Shown here one piece after another: positions 6,712-17,200 of a stretch of DNA of 64,000 nucleotides. Each line of letters opens with the position of its first letter. Position 1 is the stretch's first letter. Under the pieces are notes generated by a model. That model searched no databases. It had not been told where the DNA came from and saw only the letters and a list, made by a program, of their open reading frames with translations. Source of the DNA: Ezakiella sp. (GTDB taxonomy: Bacteria; Bacillota; Clostridia; Tissierellales; Peptoniphilaceae); NCBI GenBank assembly GCA_022778715.1, contig JALFRW010000005.1, positions 1 to 64,000 of the forward strand, in the 5' to 3' direction. A program made the translations under genes and the position numbers.

Positions 6712-9135
6712 ATGAAAAAATTGTTTAGTATTATTCTTGCAACAATGCTTTTGGTATCAGTTGCATTTACACTTAATGTGAGTGCTGAAAAAAACCCACA
6801 TATTAAATATTTGCAAGACAAGCTAATTATAGTCGGAGATGAAAACGGCGATTTAGGTTTAGACAAAAATATTACAAGAGATCAATTGTCAAAAATTGTA
6901 GTTTATGCAATTGGCAAACAAGACGTTGCTGACGGACTTATCAATGTTCCAAGTGAATTCACTGATATGAAAGTCGGGGGATGGGCAAACGGATATGTAA
7001 ACGTGGCAGCTAGCGAAAAAATCGTTCAAGGTTTCCCTGACCACACATTTAAGCCACACAACAATGTTACCTATGAACAAGCAATAAAAATGATGGTTGT
7101 TACATCACTTGGCCGTGATTTAAATGACGAAGAAAGAGCAATCGACACTTCATCATGGGCGGCTCCATACATTGTACAAGCAAAAGCTTTGGGAATTTTG
7201 CAAAATGTTGGAAATGTAAATTATAAAGATATGGCAGTTAGAGAAAAAGTTTTCGAAATGCTATATGAAGTTATCACGAGAAAAGCAAACAACGCTGAAA
7301 AAACTTTAAGAGTTATGGTGATAGAACAACGAGTTGATGGAGCAAAAGTTTTAGCTCTTGCAGACACGGACACAATCAAAATGGGTCAATATATTGATTT
7401 CAAATTTGCAAGCAATATAAATCCAAAAGATTTGATCGGCAGAGTTGTAGATGTTACAATCGGACCGGAAAACACAATTATCGGAGCAAAAGTTGCTGGT
7501 GAATACAAACTTTTGACAGGTACATTTGAAATTTTAAACAACCGTTTGTACATGAACGGTAACAAGAGCGGATATGACATCAGCTTTGATGAAAAATCCA
7601 TGATGGACAATTTATTAGGACTATATCACAACGATACAGCTTATGATTTAGGCATGTTCTTAAAAGAAAAAATCGTCCCTGAATATGCACAAGTTTTAGT
7701 TAACGACAACCATGTAATGTTCATAAGAAGCTACAACTTCAAAGATATTGCACCGGTTGCAGATGTTAAAGGCGACAAAGTTTATATTATAGACAATCAA
7801 AAACCTGCATCACTAACAGAGCAACCATTAAACACCGTTTACAGAATTGAAAAGAGCGGTTTAGAGAGCGTGAATGCATCAGATATTTCAATTGATACCG
7901 TACTTCATGTTTACGGAAATAACAATGCGATTGTAACAAATAAGAGTCTTGACGATGTTAACTTCAAAATTGAAAAGAAAAACGGAGTTTTGAACTTTAA
8001 TGTCGGTGGAGATTTATATGCTTTAAATACGGAAAAAACAAAAGTTGGGGTCATAAGTGTTGATTTACAAAGCTACAAAGCAATTCCAAACAACGATAAT
8101 GACACAACTCTAAGAGCGATGAGTTCAAAGAAAAACGTTATTTTATTAGATATAAACGATAATGTTCAACTCGTTCGCGGAAACTTCGCACAAAAAGAAG
8201 AAACTATGATCGTTGAAAAACTTTCAGCAAACGCAGTTAGACTAATTGATTCAAGAAATAACGCAATTGACGTTGAAGATACGTTGGATCTAGAAATTAG
8301 AGACGGCAAGAAATTTATCAAAATGTCGGAGTTAAAAGAAGGTGACGTCGTGTATGTATTTACAAAAGACGGACAAGTTTCACAGATTAACAGATACGCA
8401 AATATCAAAAATGTTAAATACGTAGACAAGGCAAACGATGACTATCTAATTGATACAAACCCGAGTCGCGGCAGATACGCACTTGTAACAGTTGGCGGAC
8501 AAGTTTACGAACTCACAAATGACACGGCTGTTGTAGTAAAAAGAGATAATTCATATACCTTCACAACAATCGACTATGTAAAAAAACATGCAACAAAAGA
8601 TGCACTTGGCGTAGCATTTGTAAGCACGAAGGAATTTAAGGACCTTGTAGTGCAAGCTGCTACTCCAACCACTGCAAGAGAAGATCTTTTGAAGGCAATC
8701 GTATTTACAAACTTCAAAGAAAATGTTCCGGTTGACAGCTCGGAAATCGTTGAAATGAATTACGGATTTATAATGAACACGGACAAAGTTTTAAACGTAA
8801 AATTAGCTGACGGATCAAAGAAAGAATATGTTCCGCATCCGGCAGCAACGATAGAAGAACTAAATCCTATGGATATAGTAAAACTTAACCTAACAAAAGA
8901 CGGTCAAGTAATCAGTGCAGAAAAAATCATACCAAAAGACTATCGTGAATATGAAATCACATCAATTTCAAAAAAAGACGGTGTAACCACAATTGAACTA
9001 AAAAGAGGGACAGAAACTTTCACAAAAACACTTAAGAGGGACATCGTAATCTTCGGAGGAGATATTGAAGTGGGAAGCGTGGTTAGGATGCATGTTATTG
9101 AAGACGATATCGACGCACTTATTATAGTTAAATAA
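6712..9135 (+). CDS. SLH-domain surface protein
   Basis: An 807-residue secreted protein. Residues 1-25 are a signal peptide ending at VSA. About residues 29-190 form three S-layer homology repeats, with hallmarks ITRDQLSKIVVYAI, GFPDHTFKPHNNVTYEQAIKM and a third degenerate repeat. SLH repeats bind pyruvylated wall polysaccharide. The remaining 600 residues are beta-rich repeats without a recognised enzymatic motif. It may be a structural S-layer or cell-envelope protein. The ribosome binding site is AAGGAGGTATAG. A terminator follows at 9197-9232, so it is a single-gene unit. Confidence 0.85.
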   Translation: MKKLFSIILATMLLVSVAFTLNVSAEKNPHIKYLQDKLIIVGDENGDLGLDKNITRDQLSKIVVYAIGKQDVADGLINVPSEFTDMKVGGWANGYVNVAASEKIVQGFPDHTFKPHNNVTYEQAIKMMVVTSLGRDLNDEERAIDTSSWAAPYIVQAKALGILQNVGNVNYKDMAVREKVFEMLYEVITRKANNAEKTLRVMVIEQRVDGAKVLALADTDTIKMGQYIDFKFASNINPKDLIGRVVDVTIGPENTIIGAKVAGEYKLLTGTFEILNNRLYMNGNKSGYDISFDEKSMMDNLLGLYHNDTAYDLGMFLKEKIVPEYAQVLVNDNHVMFIRSYNFKDIAPVADVKGDKVYIIDNQKPASLTEQPLNTVYRIEKSGLESVNASDISIDTVLHVYGNNNAIVTNKSLDDVNFKIEKKNGVLNFNVGGDLYALNTEKTKVGVISVDLQSYKAIPNNDNDTTLRAMSSKKNVILLDINDNVQLVRGNFAQKEETMIVEKLSANAVRLIDSRNNAIDVEDTLDLEIRDGKKFIKMSELKEGDVVYVFTKDGQVSQINRYANIKNVKYVDKANDDYLIDTNPSRGRYALVTVGGQVYELTNDTAVVVKRDNSYTFTTIDYVKKHATKDALGVAFVSTKEFKDLVVQAATPTTAREDLLKAIVFTNFKENVPVDSSEIVEMNYGFIMNTDKVLNVKLADGSKKEYVPHPAATIEELNPMDIVKLNLTKDGQVISAEKIIPKDYREYEITSISKKDGVTTIELKRGTETFTKTLKRDIVIFGGDIEVGSVVRMHVIEDDIDALIIVK

Positions 9136-9196
9136 AAGGAATCTAAAGCTCGCTGAATTAGTATAAAAATTAATTAAAAGAGTTTTTAACCGTAAG

Positions 9197-9232
9197 AAAA
9201 GGCTATGAGCAAAGTTAATCGTAGCCTTTTTT
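9197..9232 (+). terminator. Intrinsic terminator of the SLH protein gene
   Basis: AAAAGGCTA (9197-9205) pairs with TAGCCTTTT (9222-9230) around a 16-nt loop and runs into a T-tract. Confidence 0.75.
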
Positions 9233-9239
9233 ATTACTT

Positions 9240-9758
9240 TAAGATGGAAAAAAGTAAAAATCCAACTTGAATTCTTTTCTTACAATGAACATATGTATAA
9301 AAGAAAAATCATGAAAAAGATATTTTTTTAAAATATCAAATAGAAGCTAATGCTTGAAAAGATATGATAACTAAATCAGAAAAGTAAAAACATTAAAAGG
9401 AACTTAAGGGAAAAGAATTTTTGCTTTTTTAAGAAGAAAAACGGATAAAAAGCTATAAAAAACTTAAAAGAACTTCAAAATCAATAAAAATGGAAAAAGC
9501 AAACAGCTTTTTAGATTGCAAATAATATTGTGACACTTAAAAAACTAAGTTCATGAATAATAAACAAGTGGAGCTTAACATTTAGACAGAAGGTCTGTTA
9601 TTAAGCTCCATTTTATTATTATTAAATATTCTGTTTAAATTAAAGCATATCCATTTTTTAACAACAAGCTATATGACATTTAAATTTTAATTACTTATTC
9701 TCAGTTATGTCGGATTCATTATGATATATCTCGCCGTATAATTAATGTGCAAAAAATT
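9240..9758. other. Gene-free A-rich region
   Basis: About 500 bp between the SLH gene terminator and asnA. The plus strand is strikingly A-rich up to 9530, with only very short frames such as MKKIFF-stop. No frame, tRNA or known element is recognisable. The only clear structure is the long hairpin at 9569-9614. The stretch could be the remains of a decayed gene or house a small RNA ending at that hairpin. Confidence 0.4.
9569..9614. terminator. Long hairpin, terminator-like
   Basis: TGGAGCTTAA (9569-9578) pairs perfectly with TTAAGCTCCA (9601-9610). An inner stem AGAC/GTCT is also present, and TTTTATTATTATT follows. It could end plus-strand transcription from the A-rich region. On the minus strand it lies past the end of asnA, so it may be bidirectional. 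Confidence 0.55.
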
Positions 9759-10757
9759 TTATAAAATATTTAAATGCAATTCGCCTGCTTCTTTTTCAAA
9801 ATCGTCGGACCAAACAGAAGCTTGCACTTCGGCTATATGTTTTTTCTCTAAAAAGAACATACAAATTCTAGATTGCCCGATTCCGCCGCCAATAGTGAAT
9901 GGAAGTTCGTGGTTGATTAGAGCTTGGTGGTAAACGAGTTCAAGTCGGTCTTCGGTGTCGGCGAGTTTAGACTGAATTTTTAGACGGTTGTCGTCAACTC
10001 TAATTCCCATACTGGAAAGCTCAATTACATCTTCTGTGGTTGGATTCCAAAATAAAATATCTCCATTTAAAAGCCAGTCGTCATAGTCCGGACTTCTAAG
10101 GTCATGAGGTTCGCCATTTGAAAGTTTACCGCCAATTCCTTGCAAGAAAACAGCTTTTTTCTCTTTTGCAATTGCTCGCTCTCTGTCCTTGGGTGAGAGG
10201 GTCGGATATTTTTGCAAGAGTTCTTCGGAGGTTATAAAATAAATTTCCTTTGGAAGTTTTTTCCTCAGTACATACGGATATAGATGCACCATAAAATCAT
10301 CGGTTTTTTGGAAAACTGAATAGATTTCGCGAACTATGCAGTGTAGATATACTTCATTTCTATCATCTCTTTTAATAATTTTTTCCCAGTCCCATTGGTC
10401 TACATAAACTGAATGAATTGAGTCAAACTCTTCGTCCGGTCTAATTGCGTTCATGTCGGCATAAATGCCTTCATAGTCGTGAAAACCGTATTTTTTTAGT
10501 GCATATCTCTTCCATTTTGCAAGGGATTGAACGATTTCTACATCAATTCCATATTTTCTGATTTGGAAGTCTACCGCTTTTTCATTTCCGCTTAAGTTGT
10601 CGTTTAAACCAGTTTCAGGTCGAACGAAAAGCGGCGCACTAACTCTTGTAAGGTTTAACGTTGTGGCAAGCTCTCTTTGAAAATAGTCTTTCAGCGATTT
10701 TATCGCGATTTGTGTTTCTCTTAAATCTAAATATTTTGCATCTGAATTATTTTGCAT
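9759..10757 (-). CDS. asnA: Aspartate-ammonia ligase (asparagine synthetase A)
   Basis: A 332-residue class II aaRS-like enzyme that makes asparagine from aspartate, ATP and free ammonia. Diagnostic segments are the N-terminal LRETQIAIKSLKDYFQ, APLFVRPETGLNDNL, QSLAKWKR, HSVYVDQWDWEK and the C-terminal GGGIGQSRICMFFLE. The frame extends 17 codons further upstream. The ATG at 10755-10757 is preferred because AAAGGAGAT precedes it, and this gives the family's normal length of about 330. It is ammonia- rather than glutamine-dependent, which matters for the cobalamin amidotransferases described below. It has its own promoter and no T-box is seen. Confidence 0.95.
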   Translation of the reverse strand: MQNNSDAKYLDLRETQIAIKSLKDYFQRELATTLNLTRVSAPLFVRPETGLNDNLSGNEKAVDFQIRKYGIDVEIVQSLAKWKRYALKKYGFHDYEGIYADMNAIRPDEEFDSIHSVYVDQWDWEKIIKRDDRNEVYLHCIVREIYSVFQKTDDFMVHLYPYVLRKKLPKEIYFITSEELLQKYPTLSPKDRERAIAKEKKAVFLQGIGGKLSNGEPHDLRSPDYDDWLLNGDILFWNPTTEDVIELSSMGIRVDDNRLKIQSKLADTEDRLELVYHQALINHELPFTIGGGIGQSRICMFFLEKKHIAEVQASVWSDDFEKEAGELHLNIL

Positions 10758-10773
10758 ATTTATCTCCTTTTTA

Positions 10774-10789
10774 CAATCAAGATTGATTG
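10774..10789. promoter_or_regulatory. Inverted repeat in asnA leader
   Basis: CAATCAA-GA-TTGATTG, perfect 7-bp arms, lies just upstream of the asnA ribosome binding site and downstream of its promoter. It could be an operator or a leader hairpin. The regulator is unknown. Confidence 0.35.
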
Positions 10790-10843
10790 AATTCTGTCGG
10801 TTAATCATGGAATATCGTTCAACAAAAATGATATTTAACGAAT

Positions 10844-10872
10844 ATTATACATCTAAAATAAACTTAGGTCAA
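10844..10872 (-). promoter_or_regulatory. asnA promoter
   Basis: On the minus strand, -35 TTGACC (plus 10867-10872) and -10 TATAAT (plus 10844-10849) are 17 bp apart. Predicted start is near 10837, giving a leader of about 80 nt. Confidence 0.75.
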
Positions 10873-11029
10873 TATTTTTATGTGATAAGTTGTAAAATTA
10901 AAAAACATGCTAACATCGTGTAAATGTCATACTGATTTATCTAACAACTGATACCAAGTTATAAAAATAAGAAACAAAAATATTTGAGCAAAGGAAAACA
11001 TAAAATTATAAACAGTTTTTATATCATGG

Positions 11030-11058
11030 TTGAAATTTTAATAAGACTATGTTACAAT
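11030..11058 (+). promoter_or_regulatory. Promoter of the giant subtilase gene
   Basis: -35 TTGAAA (11030-11035), a 17-bp spacer, then -10 TACAAT (11053-11058). Two GTTAC units (11052-11056 and about 11063-11067) repeat with an 11-bp period over the -10, a possible regulator site. Predicted transcription start is near 11065. Confidence 0.65.
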
Positions 11059-11064
11059 AACGTT

Positions 11065-11212
11065 ACGAGCGTGAAAAATATGAATGTATTTTTATTTTTT
11101 CACAGGAATTAATTTAACACATTAAATGAAAAGAGAGGAGAGTGTAAATTCTGCGAAGGTGTCTTTACTCGCAGGCCGAAAGGTGCGAAAGAAATTTATA
11201 TTGGAGGCTATT
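11065..11212 (+). other. Long structured leader of the subtilase mRNA
   Basis: About 148 nt between predicted transcription start and start codon. It contains a hairpin with arms GTGAAAAA/TTTTTCAC (about 11071-11103), a second with CTGCGA/TCGCAG arms (about 11151-11174), and a short GCC-GAAA-GGT loop just before the ribosome binding site TTGGAGG. It matches no riboswitch class I can name. A frame that opens at 11126 runs into the gene but lacks a signal-peptide start. Confidence 0.4.
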
Positions 11213-14200
11213 ATGAACAAAAAATTAACGGCTATTTTATTAGCGGTATTTATGGCGTTTTCCATGTTTGTTGGTTACGACAAAATATTTGCAAACGAGC
11301 TAAAAACAGAGTATTTAGTTTATGTAGATGTGGAAAACATTGTACCGGGTTACAACAAAGCCATGGAAAACAACAAATTAAAAAAAGCTATGGAAATTGC
11401 TGACGAAGCATTAGATAAGTTTGAGAAAATTCTTCTAGAAAATGCTAAGTCAGCAGATATTTTTGGTAGAATTGAACTTGTAACTCCATTTGTTGCTGTA
11501 AGATTAAATGCAACTGATTTGGAAGTGGTTAAAAGTTTACCAAATGTTACACAAGTTATTGAAAATTTAGAATTTGAAATTAAAAACGATGTAGTTAAAT
11601 CAGATGAAGTTAATTTCCAAGATAGAAGTGATAATAAAATTTCTTTAATGATGACAAAATCAAATGATTTAATTGGAAATACAGATTTACTGCAATCCAA
11701 ATATGATGGCAGAGGCAGTGTTTTGGGGATTATTGATAGCAATATGGACCCATCACACGAAGCTTTTTATTTGTCAAATCCGGAAACGGCAAGATTTCAA
11801 AAAGACGATATCGAAAAATTTGTAACAGGCGGAGAGTTAAAAGCTAAAGGTACTGACGTAGAAGAGTTTTACCATACGGAAAAGGTTCCATTTGGGTGGA
11901 ATTATTATTTGGATACACAAAATTTAAATCCGGACGAAGAACTGGAAGCTCATGGGCAACACGTTAGCGGAACCGTTGCCGGAAACAGAGTTTTGATAAA
12001 CGGCAAAACTTGGAGAGGCGTTGCTCCGGAAGCTCAACTTTTGATGATGAACGTTATGAAAAACGGCAGCACCAGTTCATTTGTTTATGTAAAAGCAATG
12101 CAAGATGCCATTCTTATGGGAGCAGATGCTGTTAATATGAGTCTTGGTGCTACAAAAGGTCTCCCGGGAAATACTATCATGGTAGATAAATTCATCGACA
12201 AAGGGTACAATCTTGACACCAACTTTGTTATCGCTGCCGGTAACGAAGGCGAATATAAAGGAAATTTAAATATAGATTATCCGGATTTTGGTACTATGGC
12301 TAGCCCGGGTACTGCAACAAACGCTATTACTGTTGCATCTCTTGAAAATAAATCTATGTACACAACTGTGTTTAGTTATGAAGGCAAACAATATGCATAT
12401 AGTTTTGCAAGAGATAAAAAAGATACTGAAAAATCAATCAATTTTGAAGAAAAAGATTATGAGTTTGTGGATTGCGGCGAAGGTAAGCCGGAAGATTTTA
12501 CAGACAAAGAGGTTGCGGGAAAAATCGCTCTCATTAAAAGAGGCGGCTTAACATTTACGCAAAAGATTCTAAATGCGGAAAAAGTTGGTGCAGCAGGCGT
12601 TATTATTTATAACAATGCAGAGGGTCTTATCGGACTTGCGATTGAGGGCACGAGTATTCCTTCGGCAAGTGTTACATTGGAAGTTGGCGAAATTTTAAAA
12701 GCAGGAAACACTAATAAAATTCACATCTACACCGAAAGTAAAGAAATGCCGAACCCGGAATATGGCGAAATGAGTGCATTTTCAAACTGGGGTCTTTCGG
12801 CCGGCGGATATATGAAACCGGATATCACAGCTCCCGGCGGACACATTTATTCAACTCAAACAATGGGTAACACTTTCGGAGATATGAGCGGTACTTCAAT
12901 GGCAACGCCTCATGTAACAGGCGGCGTCGGGGTTATTCGTGAAAGATTAAAAGAACCTATTTTTTCAGGAGTGGAACACAAGGCGGCACTTACAAAGACA
13001 ATTCTTATGAACTCGGCAGTTCCTCACATGGATCCGAAGACGAAACAAAAAACTTCTCCGAGAAGACAAGGTGCCGGAATTATGAATTTGACGAAAGCTT
13101 CGGAACTCGATTTCACTGTTGTGGATGCAAAAACGAAGATTGCTTCAAAATTTGTGGGCGACGTTGATGACACCATCACTCTTAATTTGCTCGTTCACAA
13201 CTACAGCATGAAAGAAAAGACAATTGTTCCGTCAGTTGAAACGACAATTGAAGCTCATGACGGCAAAACAATGCTTTTAAGACCGGGCGAACTTTTCTCA
13301 AACACGTACGAAGAACAGACATTTACAGTTCCGGCAGGTTCTGAAAAAGAAGTTACTATCACGATGCCGATAGAAAATATGGAACTTGTAAAACCGTTTA
13401 CAAACGGCGCTTATATTGAAGGCTTCCTGCACTTAAGAGACCAAAACGGTATGGAAGTTTGTTTTCCGTTCGTATCATTCAAAGGAGAATATGGAAAGAT
13501 TCCGTCAATTGAAAAACCGATTTATAACTACGACTTTGAAACGGAAGCTCCGATTTATTGGAATTATGAGCCAAAGGAAAACTTCGACTGGTTCAATTAT
13601 TCAACTCACCTCGAAACAAATATGCCGGACGCTGAAGGCAAACAAAGATATGTCATTGCCGGTATGAAAAATTTCGACGAAGTTAGCGAATTGAAAAATC
13701 AAGAAGGCGAACCGAAACCTGAATTTGAAAAAATGTATTTCTCACCAAACGGTGACGGATATTTGGACAGTGCATATATTTATATCGTGGCTGTCAGAAA
13801 CGGCAAATTTGGTGTAAAAGTTTTTGATGAAAATGGCAAAGAAACGAATTTTGGAAACAAATTGTTGTCCTCAAATATTTCCGCTTTCCCGGATGACGCA
13901 ACAAATGGCAATCCGAGAGACAGATACACCGGATTCAGCATTTTAGGCGGACTTCCGCTTTCAAAATTTGAAGACGGAAATTACACTTTAAAATTAACCG
14001 GTGCAAGCGTTAAAGAACAAGGCACTTACTATGATGAAACAAGTGTAGAAATTCCGTTTGCAGTTGATACCACAAAACCGGAAATGGTGGATACTGAATA
14101 TGATGAAAGCACGGGTGCACTTAGCTTTAAAGTTAAAGAAGAAGGCGCCGGACTTAAAAATATCAAAATCTATAACAAAGATAAAGAGATTGAATTTACA

Positions 14201-17200
14201 GAGGAAAACGGAATTTATTCGTTAATAATTCCTCAAGGCGAAAAATTGTCAAATATCAAGATTGAAGCAATGGATAATGCTTACAACTTACTAGAAATAA
14301 CGGCTGAAATGATGCTTTTTAAAGATATGTTCGGCAAGCTCAAGGTTGAAACCAAGACGGATAAGCAGGGAAATGTAAATCTTGTCTATGAAGTTCATGA
14401 TGAAAACGACGAAAAACTGGACAATATTGAAAATATTAAATTCGGCAAGTACAAATTGGTTGTGAAGAGTTACAGCGACGATTTTGAATTAGTCGGCGAA
14501 AAAGAAGTTCCATTTGAAATTTCAAAAGAAAACAAAGAAGTAACAATCACTCTGGAATTCAAATTTATTGAAAGGGTTACTATCGGCGTTAATGTCACTG
14601 ATAAGAGTGATGTAAATTACAGCGACATTGAAATTTTTGCAACAAATACAAAGACCAACAAAGTATATCAATTTGTAAGCGATCCATCTTTCATGGAAGG
14701 TAAATATTTTGACGCAAAAGTTCCTTATGGCGTCTACAATTTGAGCGCAAAATTAAAAGACGGAATAGAAGGATACGAAGTTATTTTAGACGCTGAAAAT
14801 CCGATTACAGTTGGCAGTTCTGATAATTTCCAAATTGTTTCAAAGGCAAGAGTTGCAAAACTCGGCGCATTCAAAGTGAATATCACTCAAAACGGATACG
14901 AAGGCAAAATCGAGTACAAGGCTAAGAATCTTGAAAGTACAGATGTAGTTGATATGAACCATCTTGGAGAAGGCACTTGGCTCGTTTTCCCGACAGAAGT
15001 TCCGGAAGGATATTATGTGGAAGACCCGATGCAAATTGCAGTGCTTGAAGGCGGTTTAACGACTGCGGATGTGGAATTTACTTTTAATAGGATTGCCGGT
15101 CAGGAATTTGAATTAAATATCACGGACAATCATGATGGCGCAAAATATGAAATCGGAGATTTCTATAATTATATCGGTGAAGGCGGAAAATCTTTCAATT
15201 ATGCAAAGGGCATGAAGCTCGCACCGGGTTTCTATTATGTATATGCAGTTCCTGACAAATTTGGAATCGGAGAAACGATTGTAGACGGCAAAAAGAAGCA
15301 GGAAGTCACATTTAAATCCGTTACGGATCCGGTAAATCTTGAATTTAGTTGGAAAGAATACAAAGATGTATCCGAAGTTTCAGCAGGATTGGTTATAGCT
15401 AATGATGATTCTGTGCCTGCAGAATTACAAAAGAGTTCATACAATTTTGTATTCACCGACTCATATGGCAAAACAGTTAATCATGAATATGTGAAGGGTT
15501 CACCACAAACAATGTTTGTTGATTTACCATATGGCTATTACACGGCTAAAATAGAAAATATGCCGGAAGGTTATGAACTTTCTCCAAAAGAATTTACAGT
15601 TTCTGACAAAGAATTCGTCGTTACATTCACATTGAAGAAAAAAACAAATGAAGGCGAAGTTATTGCAGATTTCTACTTCATGGACGGCGAAAAAGAAGTT
15701 TATCCTGTTAAATTTAAACTCGGAGACAAAGTTTACACCGACAGCAAAATTAGTGTAAAACCGGGAACTTATACAATTGAACTCTTGGAACCGATAGACT
15801 ACAAAGTAAAGAGCGGCAATGAAGAAGTTACCGTTCCTGAAGTTGGCGGGGAAATTTACGTTCCTGTAGAACCACAAGAAGTGCCGGACGACAAAAAAGG
15901 TACAATCGCTGTAAAAGTTTACGAAGTAAATGGCGAAAACAGAGTGCTTCAAAGAACGCCGTTTGTATATATCGGAAATGAATATGTTATGGACAGCAAA
16001 CCGCACGAATATAAATTTGGAACTTATTTAGTTACACTTTCACCATATTCATGGAATTCACTCGGCAAATATGACGAAACAAAATCCAAGATCAAAGAAA
16101 CCGTCGTGCTGGACGAAAATCACAAAGACGTGGTTGTAGAACTGGAAATGGTGGTTAAAGGAGGAGATAATCCGACACCTGTAACAAAGGGTAAAGCAAA
16201 ATGGAACTATGAATATAGCGGAACAAAATATATTTACCAAAGAGCAAATCTGGTAAAAGTTGGAGCAAACGGAGACGAACTGATTAAGTCCAGAGTTTGG
16301 AAAGACGATTTTACAGAACTGGAATTTGGCAAGTATGCATTTATTCTCGAAAATTTCTCAACATACGATAAACTCGAAGCCGACACACACAGAATCGAAT
16401 TTGAACTCACAAAAGAAAATCCTGAATTCACAGCGACATTTAAGATTAAGGATAAAGTTGAAGCACCTAAAATGCAAAAGATGATTGTAAAGAGCAATCA
16501 ATTGCAATCTGCAAACAAAGTGACATTTAAAGTGTTTGATGCAGACGGCAAAGAAGTTCCGGTTACAAAGACGGCAAGCGGATTTGAATTCCCGGCAATA
16601 GATTTTAAAGAATACACTTTAGAAGCGGAAGGAAACGATTATCCGTTCTTCCCTAACGTGATTAAAGCCCTAACATTACTGGAAAAACAAATCAACTTTA
16701 CACCAAAGCTCGACTTAACGGTCAAGTCAATTGCAAATGGCAAGGAAATTAAAGCAAAATACAGAGTTTCAATGTCAAATTCGCTTGGAAAAGCTGTTAC
16801 GGAAGATTTAAGTATGATTCCATTTGTAGTTTCTGCAGAAAAACAAATTTATACAATTGAATTTTTATCTTGTGAAGAAGGATATCATTTAGCAAAAAAT
16901 GAAGATGCTAAAAAGACAATCGAAATTTCAGAACAAGTCCCATATTCTATCACGTTTAATTTCGAAGAAGATACAACACCGGCTGAACCGGTTAACAAAG
17001 AAGCTCTTAAGAAATTAGTTGAAGAATATGACGAAATCGTTGAAACCGACGAATATAAAGAAGCTGATGATAAAGACAAAAAAGCTTATGATGATTTGAT
17101 TGAAAAAGCTAAAGACATATTAAAATCAAATGTAACACAAACTGAAGTGGATGAACTTGTAAAATCTATTGAAGATGCTCGCGATAAAATGATTGAAAAT

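Noticed and set aside
11126..11212. Upstream in-frame start for the subtilase
   Set aside because: It would place 29 charged residues before a clean signal peptide, while the ATG at 11213 has TTGGAGG at good spacing.
11126..11212. Glycine riboswitch-like fragment (GCCGAAAGG) in the subtilase leader
   Set aside because: Only a few bases agree with the glycine aptamer; the paired GGAGAG/CTCTC core is absent.
15524..16006. Phe/Tyr-rich antisense frame in the subtilase gene
   Set aside because: Composition is the reverse complement of Glu/Lys-rich codons; no supporting motif.
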